DNA from: Pseudomonas sp. Gutcm_11s
GTDB lineage: Bacteria > Pseudomonadota > Gammaproteobacteria > Pseudomonadales > Pseudomonadaceae
DNA length: 64,000 nucleotides
Reading direction: 5' to 3'
Assembly: GCF_028649395.1 (NCBI RefSeq)
Contig: NZ_JAQSUW010000017.1
Span: forward strand, 124,001 to 188,000
Numbering within the stretch: position 1 is the first letter of the stretch; the number at the start of each line of letters is the position of its first letter. Below the pieces are notes generated by a model. That model was given only the letters and a program-made list of their open reading frames with translations. It had not been told where the DNA came from and did not search any database. The position numbers and the translations under genes were made by a program. Positions 42,640 through 50,518 of this stretch are shown here, one piece after another.

Positions 42640-43572
42640 CGGCAATGCCACCTGCTGGCGGCGGGCCAGGCGGCGCTGGAACTCGGCGGGGTCCTTGACC
42701 AGTACGTCGCGGCCTTGGAAGCGGCGGGCGGCGATCAGTCTTGAGAGCCAGAAGCGCAGGCAGGCGATGCGCAGCATGGCTGGCCACAGCTCGGCCTCGG
42801 CACGGGTGAACGGGCGCAGCGCGGCGTAGGCGCCGAGCAGCGCGCGGCCGCGAGCCAGGTCGAGGTCGTCATCGGCCTGCGAGCACCAGTCGTTGAGGGT
42901 GATCGCCAGGTCGTAGAGCATCGGTCCCGAGCAGGCGTTGTAGAAGTCGATCACCCCGGCCAGCTGGTTGCCGTCGAATAGCGCGTTGTCGCGGAACAGG
43001 TCGGCGTGCAGGTTGGCCCGCGGCAGGGCGAGGATGCGCGCCTTCAGCTCGCCGATCTCGTGCAGGCTGTCGCGCAGCAGCGGCAGCTGCTCGTCGTGCA
43101 GCTCCAGGGCCAGCATGGGCCCCTCTTCCAGCATCCAGTCGAGGCCGCGGTCGCTGCGGCGCTCGAGGATGTTGTCTCGCGTCGCCAGATGCAGGCGCGC
43201 CAGCCAGGTGCCGACCTCCGCGCAGTGGTGTGCATTGGGCTGGCTGACGTGCTTGCCGGCCAGACGCGGCTGCAGGATCGCCGGTTTCTCGGCCAGCTCG
43301 CGCAGGGCCTCGCCACTTTGCGTGGGCACCGCATAGGGCACCGGCAGGCCCGCTTGGTGCAGGCGTTCGAGCAGGCCGATGAAGAACGGCATGTCGGCGC
43401 GCGGGCCGCGCTCCACCAGGGTGAGGACGAATTCGCCGCCCTCCAGGCTGATGAAGAAGTTGCTGTTCTCGGTACCGGCGGCGATGCCCTGGAAGTCCTT
43501 CAGGCGGCCTAGCCCGTAGGGTTCGAGGAAGGCTTCCAGCTCATGGCGTTCGAGGGGCGTGAAGACGGACAT
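42622..43572 (-). CDS. thrB: Homoserine kinase (APH-fold ThrB)
   Basis: The 316-residue protein has the aminoglycoside-phosphotransferase fold. Motifs are GTENSNFF near residue 33, the catalytic HADLFRDN and the metal-binding GVIDFYNA. It phosphorylates homoserine for threonine synthesis; pseudomonads use this type instead of the GHMP kinase. The DUF2782 gene lies 6 nt upstream on the same strand. Confidence 0.92.
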   Translation of the reverse strand: MSVFTPLERHELEAFLEPYGLGRLKDFQGIAAGTENSNFFISLEGGEFVLTLVERGPRADMPFFIGLLERLHQAGLPVPYAVPTQSGEALRELAEKPAILQPRLAGKHVSQPNAHHCAEVGTWLARLHLATRDNILERRSDRGLDWMLEEGPMLALELHDEQLPLLRDSLHEIGELKARILALPRANLHADLFRDNALFDGNQLAGVIDFYNACSGPMLYDLAITLNDWCSQADDDLDLARGRALLGAYAALRPFTRAEAELWPAMLRIACLRFWLSRLIAARRFQGRDVLVKDPAEFQRRLARRQQVALPLPFAL

Positions 43573-43578
43573 GGCGGA

Positions 43579-43863
43579 TTACCAGCTGAAGATTTCCCAG
43601 GCGGGAATCAGCATGTCCGGCTGGTCGGAGCGGATGAAGTTGCCCTCGCTGCCATCGGCGCGCACCAGGAAGTACGGCTTGCCGTTCTTCGGCGTGACCT
43701 TGATGGCATAGAGGAAACCGTTCTGCCGGTACTCGGTGATGGTCTTGTCGCCATCCTGGCGGATGGTCACGTCCGGGTCGCCGGTGATCTCTTCCTCTGC
43801 CATGGCGAGCATCGGGCTGGCGGCCAGCAGGGCGGCCAGAGTCAGGCGGGTGAGCATGCGCAT
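43579..43863 (-). CDS. DUF2782 exported protein
   Basis: The 94-residue protein has a signal peptide (ALLAASPMLAMA|EE) and a compact domain matching DUF2782 (VTIRQDGDKTITEYRQNG, YFLVRADG). It is widely conserved next to thrB and polA in Pseudomonas with unknown function. It is probably co-transcribed with thrB (6-nt gap). It is divergent from polA with 74 nt between starts. Confidence 0.82.
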   Translation of the reverse strand: MRMLTRLTLAALLAASPMLAMAEEEITGDPDVTIRQDGDKTITEYRQNGFLYAIKVTPKNGKPYFLVRADGSEGNFIRSDQPDMLIPAWEIFSW

Positions 43864-43937
43864 GGTAACCTTGTCCCTTTCTTCAGGTTGGTGCGTTCAT
43901 TCTAGCGCCCACCCCCGGCAAAAGGTTGATTCTGCGC

Positions 43938-46730
43938 ATGTCCAACGCCCCTCTGGTTCTGGTCGACGGCTCTTCTTATCTGTATCGCGCCTTCCACGCC
44001 CTGCCGCCGCTGGCCAACTCCAAGGGGCTGCAGACCGGCGCGGTAAAGGGCGTGCTGAACATGCTCAAGAGCCTGCGCAAGCAGTACCCGGACAGCCCGT
44101 TCGCGGTGGTCTTCGATGCCAAGGGCGGCACCTTCCGCGACGCCATGTTTGCCGAGTACAAGGCCAATCGCCCGCCGATGCCCGAGGAGTTGCGCGGCCA
44201 GGTCGAGCCGCTGCACGCCGCCGTGCGCGCCCTCGGCTACCCGCTGCTGTGCGTGGAAGGCGTGGAGGCCGACGACGTGATCGGCACCCTGGCTCGGCAG
44301 ACCGCCGCGCTCGGCCGCGACGTGGTGATCTCCACCGGCGACAAGGACATGGCCCAGCTGGTCTGCCCGCACGTCACCCTGGTCAACACCATGACCGGCA
44401 GCGTCTACGACATCGAGGGCGTGCGCGAGAAATTCGGCGTCGGCCCTGAGCTGATCATCGACTACCTGGCCCTGATGGGCGACAAGGTCGACAACATCCC
44501 CGGCGTGCCGGGCGTCGGCGAGAAGACCGCGCTGGGCCTGCTGGTCGGCGTCGGCGGCGGCCTCGACGTGCTCTACGCCAGCCTGGACAAGGTCCCCGAG
44601 CTGCCGATCCGCGGCGCCAAGACCCTGCCGGCCAAGCTTGTCGAGCACAAGGACATGGCCTTCCTCTCCTACCAGCTGGCGACCATCAAGACCGATGTCG
44701 AGCTGGATGTCGGCGTCGACGACCTGCATCCCGGCGAGGCGGATCGCGCTGCGCTGGTCACCCTCTATACCGAGCTGGAGTTCAAGGGCTGGCTCGACGA
44801 GCTGCAGCGCCAGCAGCCCAAGGCGCGCCCGGCCACGGTGCCGGCGCCCAGCGGCGGCCTGTTCGATCAGCCGGAGGTGGTTGCGGAAGATGCGCCCGCA
44901 GCGCCGGCTGCCGAGTCGCGCTATGAAACCGTGCTGGAGCAGGCGCAGTTCGATGCCTGGCTGCAGAAGCTGCAGGCCGCCGAGCTGATTGCCTTCGATA
45001 CCGAGACCACCAGCCTCGACCCGCAGCAGGCCCAGGTGGTCGGCGTGTCCTTCGCCGTCACTGCCGGCGAGGCGGCCTACGTGCCGCTGGCCCACTCCTA
45101 TATGGGCGTGCCCGAGCAGCTGGACCGCGACGCCGTGCTCAAGGCGCTCAAGCCGATCCTCGAAGACCCGGCCAAGGCCAAGGTCGGCCAGCACGGCAAG
45201 TACGACATGAACGTGCTGGCCAACGCCTCGACGCCGATCGCGGTGCAGGGCCTGGCCTTCGACACCATGCTCGAGTCCTACGTGCTCGATTCGACGGCGA
45301 CCCGCCACGACATGGACAGCCTGGCGCTCAAGTACCTGGAGCACAGCACCATCCGCTTCGAGGACATTGCCGGCAAGGGCGCCAAGCAGCTGACCTTCGA
45401 CCAGATCGCCATCGAGCAGGCCGGCCCCTACGCGGCCGAGGATGCCGACGTGACTCTGCGCCTGCACCAGACCCTGTGGGCCAAGTTGTCGGCCACGCCG
45501 AGCCTGGTGTCGGTGCTCAAGGACATCGAGATGCCGCTGGTGCCGGTGCTGGCGCGCATCGAGCGCAACGGTGCGCTGGTCGACGCCAAGCTGCTCGGCC
45601 AGCAGAGCCTGGAGCTGGGTGAGCGCCTGGTGGCGCTGGAGCGCCAGGCCTTCGAACTGGCCGGCCAGGAGTTCAATCTGGGCTCGCCCAAGCAGCTCGG
45701 TGCCATCCTGTACGACAAGCTTGGCCTGCCGGTACTGAGCAAGACCGCCACCGGCCAGCCCTCCACCGCGGAAAACGTGCTGGCCGAACTGGCTGAACAG
45801 GACCACGCACTGCCCAAGCTGCTGATGGAGTACCGCAGCCTGAGCAAGCTCAAGAGCACCTACACCGACAAGCTGCCGGAGCAGATCAACCCGCGCACCG
45901 GGCGCATCCACACCAGCTATCACCAGGCGGTGGCGGCCACCGGGCGGCTGTCGTCGACTGACCCGAACCTGCAGAACATCCCGATCCGCACCGCCGAGGG
46001 CCGGCGCATCCGCCAGGCCTTCGTCGCGCCGAAGGGCTACAAGCTGATGTCGGCGGACTACTCGCAGATCGAGCTGCGCATCATGGCCCATCTGGCCAAG
46101 GACGAAGGCCTGTTGGACGCCTTCCGCCACGACCGCGACGTGCACCGCGCCACCGCCGCCGAAGTATTTGGCGTGCCCCTGGAACAGGTGAGCAACGACC
46201 AGCGCCGCAGCGCCAAGGCGATCAACTTCGGTCTGATCTACGGCATGAGCGCGTTCGGCCTAGCCAAGCAGATCGGCGTCGACCGCAAGCAGTCGCAGGC
46301 CTATATCGACACCTACTTCGCCCGCTATCCCGGCGTGCTGGCCTACATGGAGCGCACCCGCGAGCAGGCCACTCAGCAGGGCTATGTCGAGACTCTGTTC
46401 GGTCGCCGTCTGTACCTGCCGGATATCCACGCGAAGAACCCGGCCCTGCGCAAGGGCGCCGAGCGCACCGCGATCAACGCGCCGATGCAGGGCACTGCGG
46501 CGGACATCATGAAGCGCGCGATGATTGCCGTGGACCAGTGGCTACCGCAGTCCGGCCTGGATGCGAGAGTCATCCTGCAGGTGCACGACGAACTGGTGCT
46601 GGAGGTGCGCGAGGATCAGGTCGATGCGCTCAAGGCCGGCCTGCTGCCGCTGATGAGTGGCGCTGCCGAGCTGGATGTACCGCTGGTGGTGGAAGCCGGA
46701 GTCGGCAACAACTGGGACGAGGCGCACTGA
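43938..46730 (+). CDS. polA: DNA polymerase I
   Basis: The 930-residue enzyme has three domains in order: a 5'-3' exonuclease (about 1-290, LVDGSSYLYRAFHALPPL), a 3'-5' exonuclease (DTETTSLDP near 353) and polymerase. Polymerase motifs A (SADYSQIELR), B (RRSAKAINFGLIYG) and C (LQVHDELVLEV) are intact. It fills gaps and removes RNA primers. ATG 43938 gives the normal N-terminus; AAAGG lies 12 nt upstream. The hairpin at 46738-46763 ends it. Confidence 0.97.
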   Translation: MSNAPLVLVDGSSYLYRAFHALPPLANSKGLQTGAVKGVLNMLKSLRKQYPDSPFAVVFDAKGGTFRDAMFAEYKANRPPMPEELRGQVEPLHAAVRALGYPLLCVEGVEADDVIGTLARQTAALGRDVVISTGDKDMAQLVCPHVTLVNTMTGSVYDIEGVREKFGVGPELIIDYLALMGDKVDNIPGVPGVGEKTALGLLVGVGGGLDVLYASLDKVPELPIRGAKTLPAKLVEHKDMAFLSYQLATIKTDVELDVGVDDLHPGEADRAALVTLYTELEFKGWLDELQRQQPKARPATVPAPSGGLFDQPEVVAEDAPAAPAAESRYETVLEQAQFDAWLQKLQAAELIAFDTETTSLDPQQAQVVGVSFAVTAGEAAYVPLAHSYMGVPEQLDRDAVLKALKPILEDPAKAKVGQHGKYDMNVLANASTPIAVQGLAFDTMLESYVLDSTATRHDMDSLALKYLEHSTIRFEDIAGKGAKQLTFDQIAIEQAGPYAAEDADVTLRLHQTLWAKLSATPSLVSVLKDIEMPLVPVLARIERNGALVDAKLLGQQSLELGERLVALERQAFELAGQEFNLGSPKQLGAILYDKLGLPVLSKTATGQPSTAENVLAELAEQDHALPKLLMEYRSLSKLKSTYTDKLPEQINPRTGRIHTSYHQAVAATGRLSSTDPNLQNIPIRTAEGRRIRQAFVAPKGYKLMSADYSQIELRIMAHLAKDEGLLDAFRHDRDVHRATAAEVFGVPLEQVSNDQRRSAKAINFGLIYGMSAFGLAKQIGVDRKQSQAYIDTYFARYPGVLAYMERTREQATQQGYVETLFGRRLYLPDIHAKNPALRKGAERTAINAPMQGTAADIMKRAMIAVDQWLPQSGLDARVILQVHDELVLEVREDQVDALKAGLLPLMSGAAELDVPLVVEAGVGNNWDEAH

Positions 46731-46737
46731 GGCGCTG

Positions 46738-46763
46738 CGGCATAAGGTCGCAGCCTTATGCCG
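46738..46763 (+). terminator. Hairpin downstream of polA
   Basis: CGGCATAAGG (46738-46747) pairs perfectly with CCTTATGCCG (46754-46763) around a 6-nt loop, then TTATT. It is a moderate terminator 8 nt after the polA stop. A second short AT-rich inverted repeat follows (46771-46790). Confidence 0.65.
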
Positions 46764-46813
46764 TTATTCTCATAAAAGAAGGTTTTTTATGGGAATGCGA
46801 TTTAAGAAAAACT

Positions 46814-46841
46814 GAACTAACAGCCAGATTGGCGGGTCAGA
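46814..46841 (+). promoter_or_regulatory. AlgU (sigma-22/RpoE-type) promoter of ersA
   Basis: GAACTA (46814-46819), a 17-nt spacer and TCAGA (46837-46841) fit the AlgU consensus GAACTT-N16/17-TCTRA. It places the start of transcription about 6-8 nt later, at 46847-46849. Confidence 0.75.
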
Positions 46842-46847
46842 GTTCAC

Positions 46848-46978
46848 GAATGGCATGTAAGCCCTTCGATGCTCCTAGCTGTGTTTTAGTGTTGGCAGAT
46901 CTCTGAACCCCGCCCTAGCGGTTCAGAATATTGAACCCCGGACTTCTCCCTCCCCATACGAAGCCCGGGGTTTTTTTT
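46848..46978 (+). ncRNA. ersA: ErsA small RNA (Spot 42-like position)
   Basis: The stretch between polA and engB begins with CACGAATGGCATGTAAGCCC-like sequence just after the AlgU promoter and ends in a strong terminator. This gives about 131 nt, the size of P. aeruginosa ErsA (about 132 nt). An internal hairpin (CTGAACC at 46903, GGTTCAG at 46920) and a C/U-rich single-stranded segment (TTCTCCCTCCCC) before the end fit an Hfq-dependent regulator. ErsA acts by pairing with envelope and exopolysaccharide mRNAs such as algC and oprD. Identification rests on position, promoter type and remembered sequence. Confidence 0.85.
46934..46978 (+). terminator. Terminator of ErsA
   Basis: AACCCCGG (46934-46941) pairs with CCGGGGTT (46965-46972) across a C-rich loop and is followed by eight T residues (46971-46978). 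Confidence 0.88.
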
Positions 46979-47050
46979 GCCTGCAATTTCCCGGCGCAGA
47001 GCCTCTGGCCATTGCAGGCGGTGCCGGGATTGGCCCCGGCAACTCGCGAC

Positions 47051-47701
47051 TCAGGCTTCCTCGCCTTCCTCTGCTTCGTCCTCGAGCATGCCCAGCCACT
47101 GGGCCAGTACCAGCTGTGCCTCTTCCACGCCCTGGCGCTTGGGGGCAGAGAACAGCTGGATGCTGGCGACGTCGTCGCCCCAGCCCTTGCGGATTTCCTG
47201 GCGCACCTTGAGCAGGGTGTTCTTGGCCGCGCCGAAGGTCAGCTTGTCGGCCTTGGTCAGCAGGATGTGCAGCGGCATGCCACTGGCCTTGGACCAGTCC
47301 AGCATCATGTTGTCGAACTCGGTCAGCGGATGGCGGATGTCCATCATCAGCACCAGCCCGCACAGGCTCTCGCGGCTGCCCAGGTAGGCTTCCAGGTGCT
47401 TCTGCCAGTGCTGCTTGAGCGGGATCGGCACCTTGGCGTAGCCGTAGCCCGGCAGGTCGACCAGGCGGCGCTCGTCGTCCAGGCGGAAGAAGTTGAGCAA
47501 CTGAGTACGCCCCGGGGTCTTCGAGGTACGCGCCAGGTTGGCGTGGGTCAGGGTGTTCAGGGCGCTGGATTTGCCGGCGTTGGAACGGCCGGCGAAGGCC
47601 ACTTCCAGGCCCGAATCGTCCGGGCACTGGTCGACCTTGGCGGCGCTGATGAGGAAGGTTGCCTGTTGGCACAGGCCGAGAATGGGGTTCTTCGATGACA
47701 T
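47051..47701 (-). CDS. engB: Ribosome biogenesis GTPase EngB/YihA
   Basis: The 216-residue GTPase has G1 GRSNAGKSS, G2 GRTQ, G3 DLPGYG, G4 TKAD and G5 SAPK. It is needed for 50S subunit assembly. ATG 47701 (MSSKNPILG) is the standard start. The tail is acidic (EDEAEEGEEA). It converges on ersA and is divergent from the cytochrome c5 gene. Confidence 0.95.
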   Translation of the reverse strand: MSSKNPILGLCQQATFLISAAKVDQCPDDSGLEVAFAGRSNAGKSSALNTLTHANLARTSKTPGRTQLLNFFRLDDERRLVDLPGYGYAKVPIPLKQHWQKHLEAYLGSRESLCGLVLMMDIRHPLTEFDNMMLDWSKASGMPLHILLTKADKLTFGAAKNTLLKVRQEIRKGWGDDVASIQLFSAPKRQGVEEAQLVLAQWLGMLEDEAEEGEEA

Positions 47702-47776
47702 GGGGAGTCCGTATGGGCGGGGTGCCGGAAGCCTGGTGGTGGGCCCGGGAAGCCCCGAGGCGCGGCATGGTGTCGC

Positions 47777-47804
47777 TTCCGTTTCAGCGACGCCAGTATA
47801 TAAT
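47777..47804 (+). promoter_or_regulatory. Sigma-70 promoter for the cytochrome c5 gene
   Basis: A perfect TATAAT (47799-47804) is preceded, after 16 nt, by a weak -35 TTCCGT (47777-47782). It lies about 100 nt before the cytochrome gene. Confidence 0.5.
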
Positions 47805-47905
47805 GCCGCAGATTTTGTGTGCGCTTTGTCCTTCTGCCGGGAACGAGACAGAACCCGCTGCGCGATCAGACGCAGGCCGTTCCCCATCCCTGATGAGGTT
47901 AGGCT

Positions 47906-48196
47906 ATGAAGAAAGTGCTGGTTGCTGGTGCGATGTTGCTGTGGTTGTCGGGTGTCGCGAATGCGCAGGATCCGGAGGCGGTTTATGCCAAGGCTTGTGC
48001 GGCCTGCCACAATGGACAACTACCGATGGCGCCGAAGCGTGGCGACAAGGCGGCTTGGGAGCCGCGTGTGGCCAAGGGCATGGACGCGATGGTACAGAGC
48101 GTCACCAACGGTTTGAATGCCATGCCACCTCGTGGCCTGTGCATGGATTGCAGTGCCGAGGACTACCAGGCCGTCATCAAGTTGATGAGCGAGTAG
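47906..48196 (+). CDS. Cytochrome c5
   Basis: The 96-residue precursor has a signal peptide (GVANA|QD), a haem site C31-x-x-C34-H35, an axial Met in NAMPPRG and a C-terminal disulfide pair (GLCMDC). It is a small periplasmic electron carrier, likely to feed terminal oxidases. It is followed by cytochrome c4 after 46 nt, the conserved c5-c4 pairing. Confidence 0.92.
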   Translation: MKKVLVAGAMLLWLSGVANAQDPEAVYAKACAACHNGQLPMAPKRGDKAAWEPRVAKGMDAMVQSVTNGLNAMPPRGLCMDCSAEDYQAVIKLMSE

Positions 48197-48242
48197 TCCC
48201 GTAAGAAAACCTAATTACCTCTAGCCGTTATTGGATTAGCTG

Positions 48243-48866
48243 ATGAACAAAGTACTCGTGAGTCTCCTGTTGAGCCTGGGTGTCTCCGTGGCCGCGCAAG
48301 CCGCCGACGCCGGCAAGATCGTTGGTGATGCCGAGGCCGGCAAGGCCAAGACCGCTGTCTGCGCCGCCTGCCATGGCGCCGACGGCAACAGCGCCGCGCC
48401 GAACTTCCCCAAGCTGGCCGGCCAGGGCGAGCGCTACCTGCTCAAGCAGATGCATGACATCAAGGGCGGCAAGCGCACCGTTCTGGAGATGACCGGGCTG
48501 CTGACCAACGTCAGCGACCAAGACATGGCGGACATTGCTGCCTACTTCTCCAGCCAGCAGATGAGTGTTGGCGCCGCCGACCCGAAAGTGGTCAAGCGTG
48601 GTGAAGAGCTGTTCCGTGGCGGCAAGATCGAAGAAGGCATGCCGGCCTGCACCGGTTGCCACTCGCCGAACGGCGCTGGCCTGGCCGCTGCCGGCTTCCC
48701 GCACCTGGGTGGCCAGCACGCGCAGTACGTCGGCAAGCAGCTGACCGATTTCCGCGAAGGCAACCGCACCAACGACGGCGACGCGATGATCATGCGCGCC
48801 ATCGCTGCCAAGCTGAGCAACAAGGATATCGAAGCCGTTTCCAGCTACATCCAGGGCCTGCACTAA
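48243..48866 (+). CDS. cc4: Dihaem cytochrome c4
   Basis: The 207-residue precursor has a signal peptide (VSVAAQA|AD) and two cytochrome c domains with haem sites CAACH and CTGCH, each with a distal Met. Cytochrome c4 donates electrons to cbb3/caa3 oxidases. A strong terminator follows at 48888. Confidence 0.94.
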   Translation: MNKVLVSLLLSLGVSVAAQAADAGKIVGDAEAGKAKTAVCAACHGADGNSAAPNFPKLAGQGERYLLKQMHDIKGGKRTVLEMTGLLTNVSDQDMADIAAYFSSQQMSVGAADPKVVKRGEELFRGGKIEEGMPACTGCHSPNGAGLAAAGFPHLGGQHAQYVGKQLTDFREGNRTNDGDAMIMRAIAAKLSNKDIEAVSSYIQGLH

Positions 48867-48887
48867 GCAGCACTGATACGCGGAAAC

Positions 48888-48914
48888 AAAAGGGTGGCCA
48901 CGGCCACCCTTTTT
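48888..48914 (+). terminator. Rho-independent terminator after cytochrome c4
   Basis: AAAAGGGTGGCC (48888-48899) pairs with GGCCACCCTTTT (48902-48913) around a 2-nt loop with a T tail. Confidence 0.92.
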
Positions 48915-49011
48915 CGTTGGTGCTCCCGCTACAATGCCGGAACCCGCGGTGGTGGCATCGGTCGAACCGGGTCGCCGCGCTCACGCGGTCCATATCGCCA
49001 AGGAGTTCTGC

Positions 49012-49641
49012 ATGCGTAACCTGATTCTCAGCGCCGCCTTCGCCAGCCTCAGCCTGCTGGGCCTGGGTGCCCACGCCGAGAGCATCGAGGCCGGTCGCCA
49101 GTACGTCGAGCTGAGCAGCCCGGTCCCGGTCTCGCAACCGGGCAAGATCGAGGTGGTCGAGCTATTCTGGTACGGCTGCCCGCACTGCTACCAGTTCGAG
49201 CCGACCCTCAATCCGTGGGTCGCGAAGCTGCCGAAAGACGTCAACTTCGTGCGCGTGCCGGCCATGTTCGGCGGCATCTGGGACGTACATGGCCAGCTGT
49301 TTATCACCCTGGAGTCCATGGGCGTGGAGAAGCAGGTGCATGAGGCCGTGTTCAACGCCCTTCACGTCGAGAAGCGCAAGCTGGCCGATCCGGAAGAGAT
49401 GGCCGAATTCCTCGCTGGCCACGGCGTGGACAAGGACAAGTTCCTCAGCACCTTCAACTCCTTCGCCGTGAAAGGCCAGATGGCCAAGGCCAAGAAGCTG
49501 GCAGCTGCCTACCAGGTCACTGGCGTGCCGGTGCTGATCGTCGGCGGCAAATACCGCTTCGACATCCGCAGCTCCGGTGGCCCGAACGAGGCCCTGCAGG
49601 TTGCGGACTTCCTGATCCAGAAAGAGCGTCCCGCCAACTGA
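49012..49641 (+). CDS. dsbA: Thiol:disulfide interchange protein DsbA
   Basis: The 209-residue periplasmic oxidase has a signal peptide (LGLGAHA|ES), a thioredoxin fold and the CPHC active site (FWYGCPHCYQFEP) with the cis-Pro in TGVPVLIVGG. It introduces disulfides into exported proteins. AAGGAG precedes ATG 49012. The EEP gene follows after 10 nt. Confidence 0.94.
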   Translation: MRNLILSAAFASLSLLGLGAHAESIEAGRQYVELSSPVPVSQPGKIEVVELFWYGCPHCYQFEPTLNPWVAKLPKDVNFVRVPAMFGGIWDVHGQLFITLESMGVEKQVHEAVFNALHVEKRKLADPEEMAEFLAGHGVDKDKFLSTFNSFAVKGQMAKAKKLAAAYQVTGVPVLIVGGKYRFDIRSSGGPNEALQVADFLIQKERPAN

Positions 49642-49651
49642 GTACCTCACT

Positions 49652-50494
49652 ATGCTGCGCCGCTGGAGTTCCGGGCGTTCCGCGGGCCTGCGCCAAGCGC
49701 AGGTCAACGGCCTTTGCACGGAATCCGGTGGCTGCAGCGAGGGGCGCCTGCGCCTGCTCAGCTTCAATATTCAGGTGGGCATCAGCACCGAGCGCTACCA
49801 CCACTACCTGACCCGCGGCTGGCAGCACCTGCTGCCGCACCCGGGCAGGGCCGGCAACCTGCAGCGCATCGGCGCCCTGCTCGGCGACTACGACGTGGTC
49901 GCCCTGCAGGAGGTGGACGGCGGTAGCCTGCGCTCGGGCTACGTCAACCAGGTCGAGCGCCTGGCCGAGCTGGGCGCCTTCCCCTACTGGTACCAGCAGC
50001 TCAACCGCAACCTCGGCCGCCTGGCCCAGCACAGCAACGGCATGCTCAGCCGTCTGCGCCCCGATCAACTGGAAGACCATCCCCTGCCCGGCCCGCCCGG
50101 TCGCGGCGCGATCCTCATGCGCTTCGGCGAGGGAACGGATGCCCTGGTGGTGGTGAATCTGCACCTGGCGTTGGGTGCGCGCACCCGCACCCGCCAGCTG
50201 GCCTATGTACGCGAGCTGATCGCCGGGCAGCGCCACGTGGTGCTAATGGGGGACATGAACACCCATGCCGTCGACCTGCTGCAGAATTCGCCGCTGCGTG
50301 ACCTCGGCCTGGTCGCACCGCAGGTCGAGGCGACCTTCCCCAGCTGGCGTCCACAGCGTTGTCTCGATCATATTCTGCTCAGCCCGGAGCTGGTGCTGGA
50401 GCGGGTCGAAGTGCTTTCCCAACCGATTTCCGACCATTTGCCGGTAGCCGTGGATATCCGCCTGCCGACCGGCAGCAACCTGCCTATGCTTTAG
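49652..50494 (+). CDS. Endonuclease/exonuclease/phosphatase family protein
   Basis: The 280-residue protein shows the EEP fold motifs: SFNIQVG, LQEVDGG, GDMNTH, CLDHILLS and SDHLPV, which bind Mg and cleave phosphodiesters. The substrate is unknown (nucleic acid, phosphoinositide-like or sphingomyelin-like). There is no clear signal peptide. It is placed between dsbA and the diguanylate cyclase, as in P. aeruginosa (PA5488-like). Confidence 0.82.
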   Translation: MLRRWSSGRSAGLRQAQVNGLCTESGGCSEGRLRLLSFNIQVGISTERYHHYLTRGWQHLLPHPGRAGNLQRIGALLGDYDVVALQEVDGGSLRSGYVNQVERLAELGAFPYWYQQLNRNLGRLAQHSNGMLSRLRPDQLEDHPLPGPPGRGAILMRFGEGTDALVVVNLHLALGARTRTRQLAYVRELIAGQRHVVLMGDMNTHAVDLLQNSPLRDLGLVAPQVEATFPSWRPQRCLDHILLSPELVLERVEVLSQPISDHLPVAVDIRLPTGSNLPML

Positions 50495-50518
50495 TGGCTT
50501 TGCCACTGGATCGCCACC

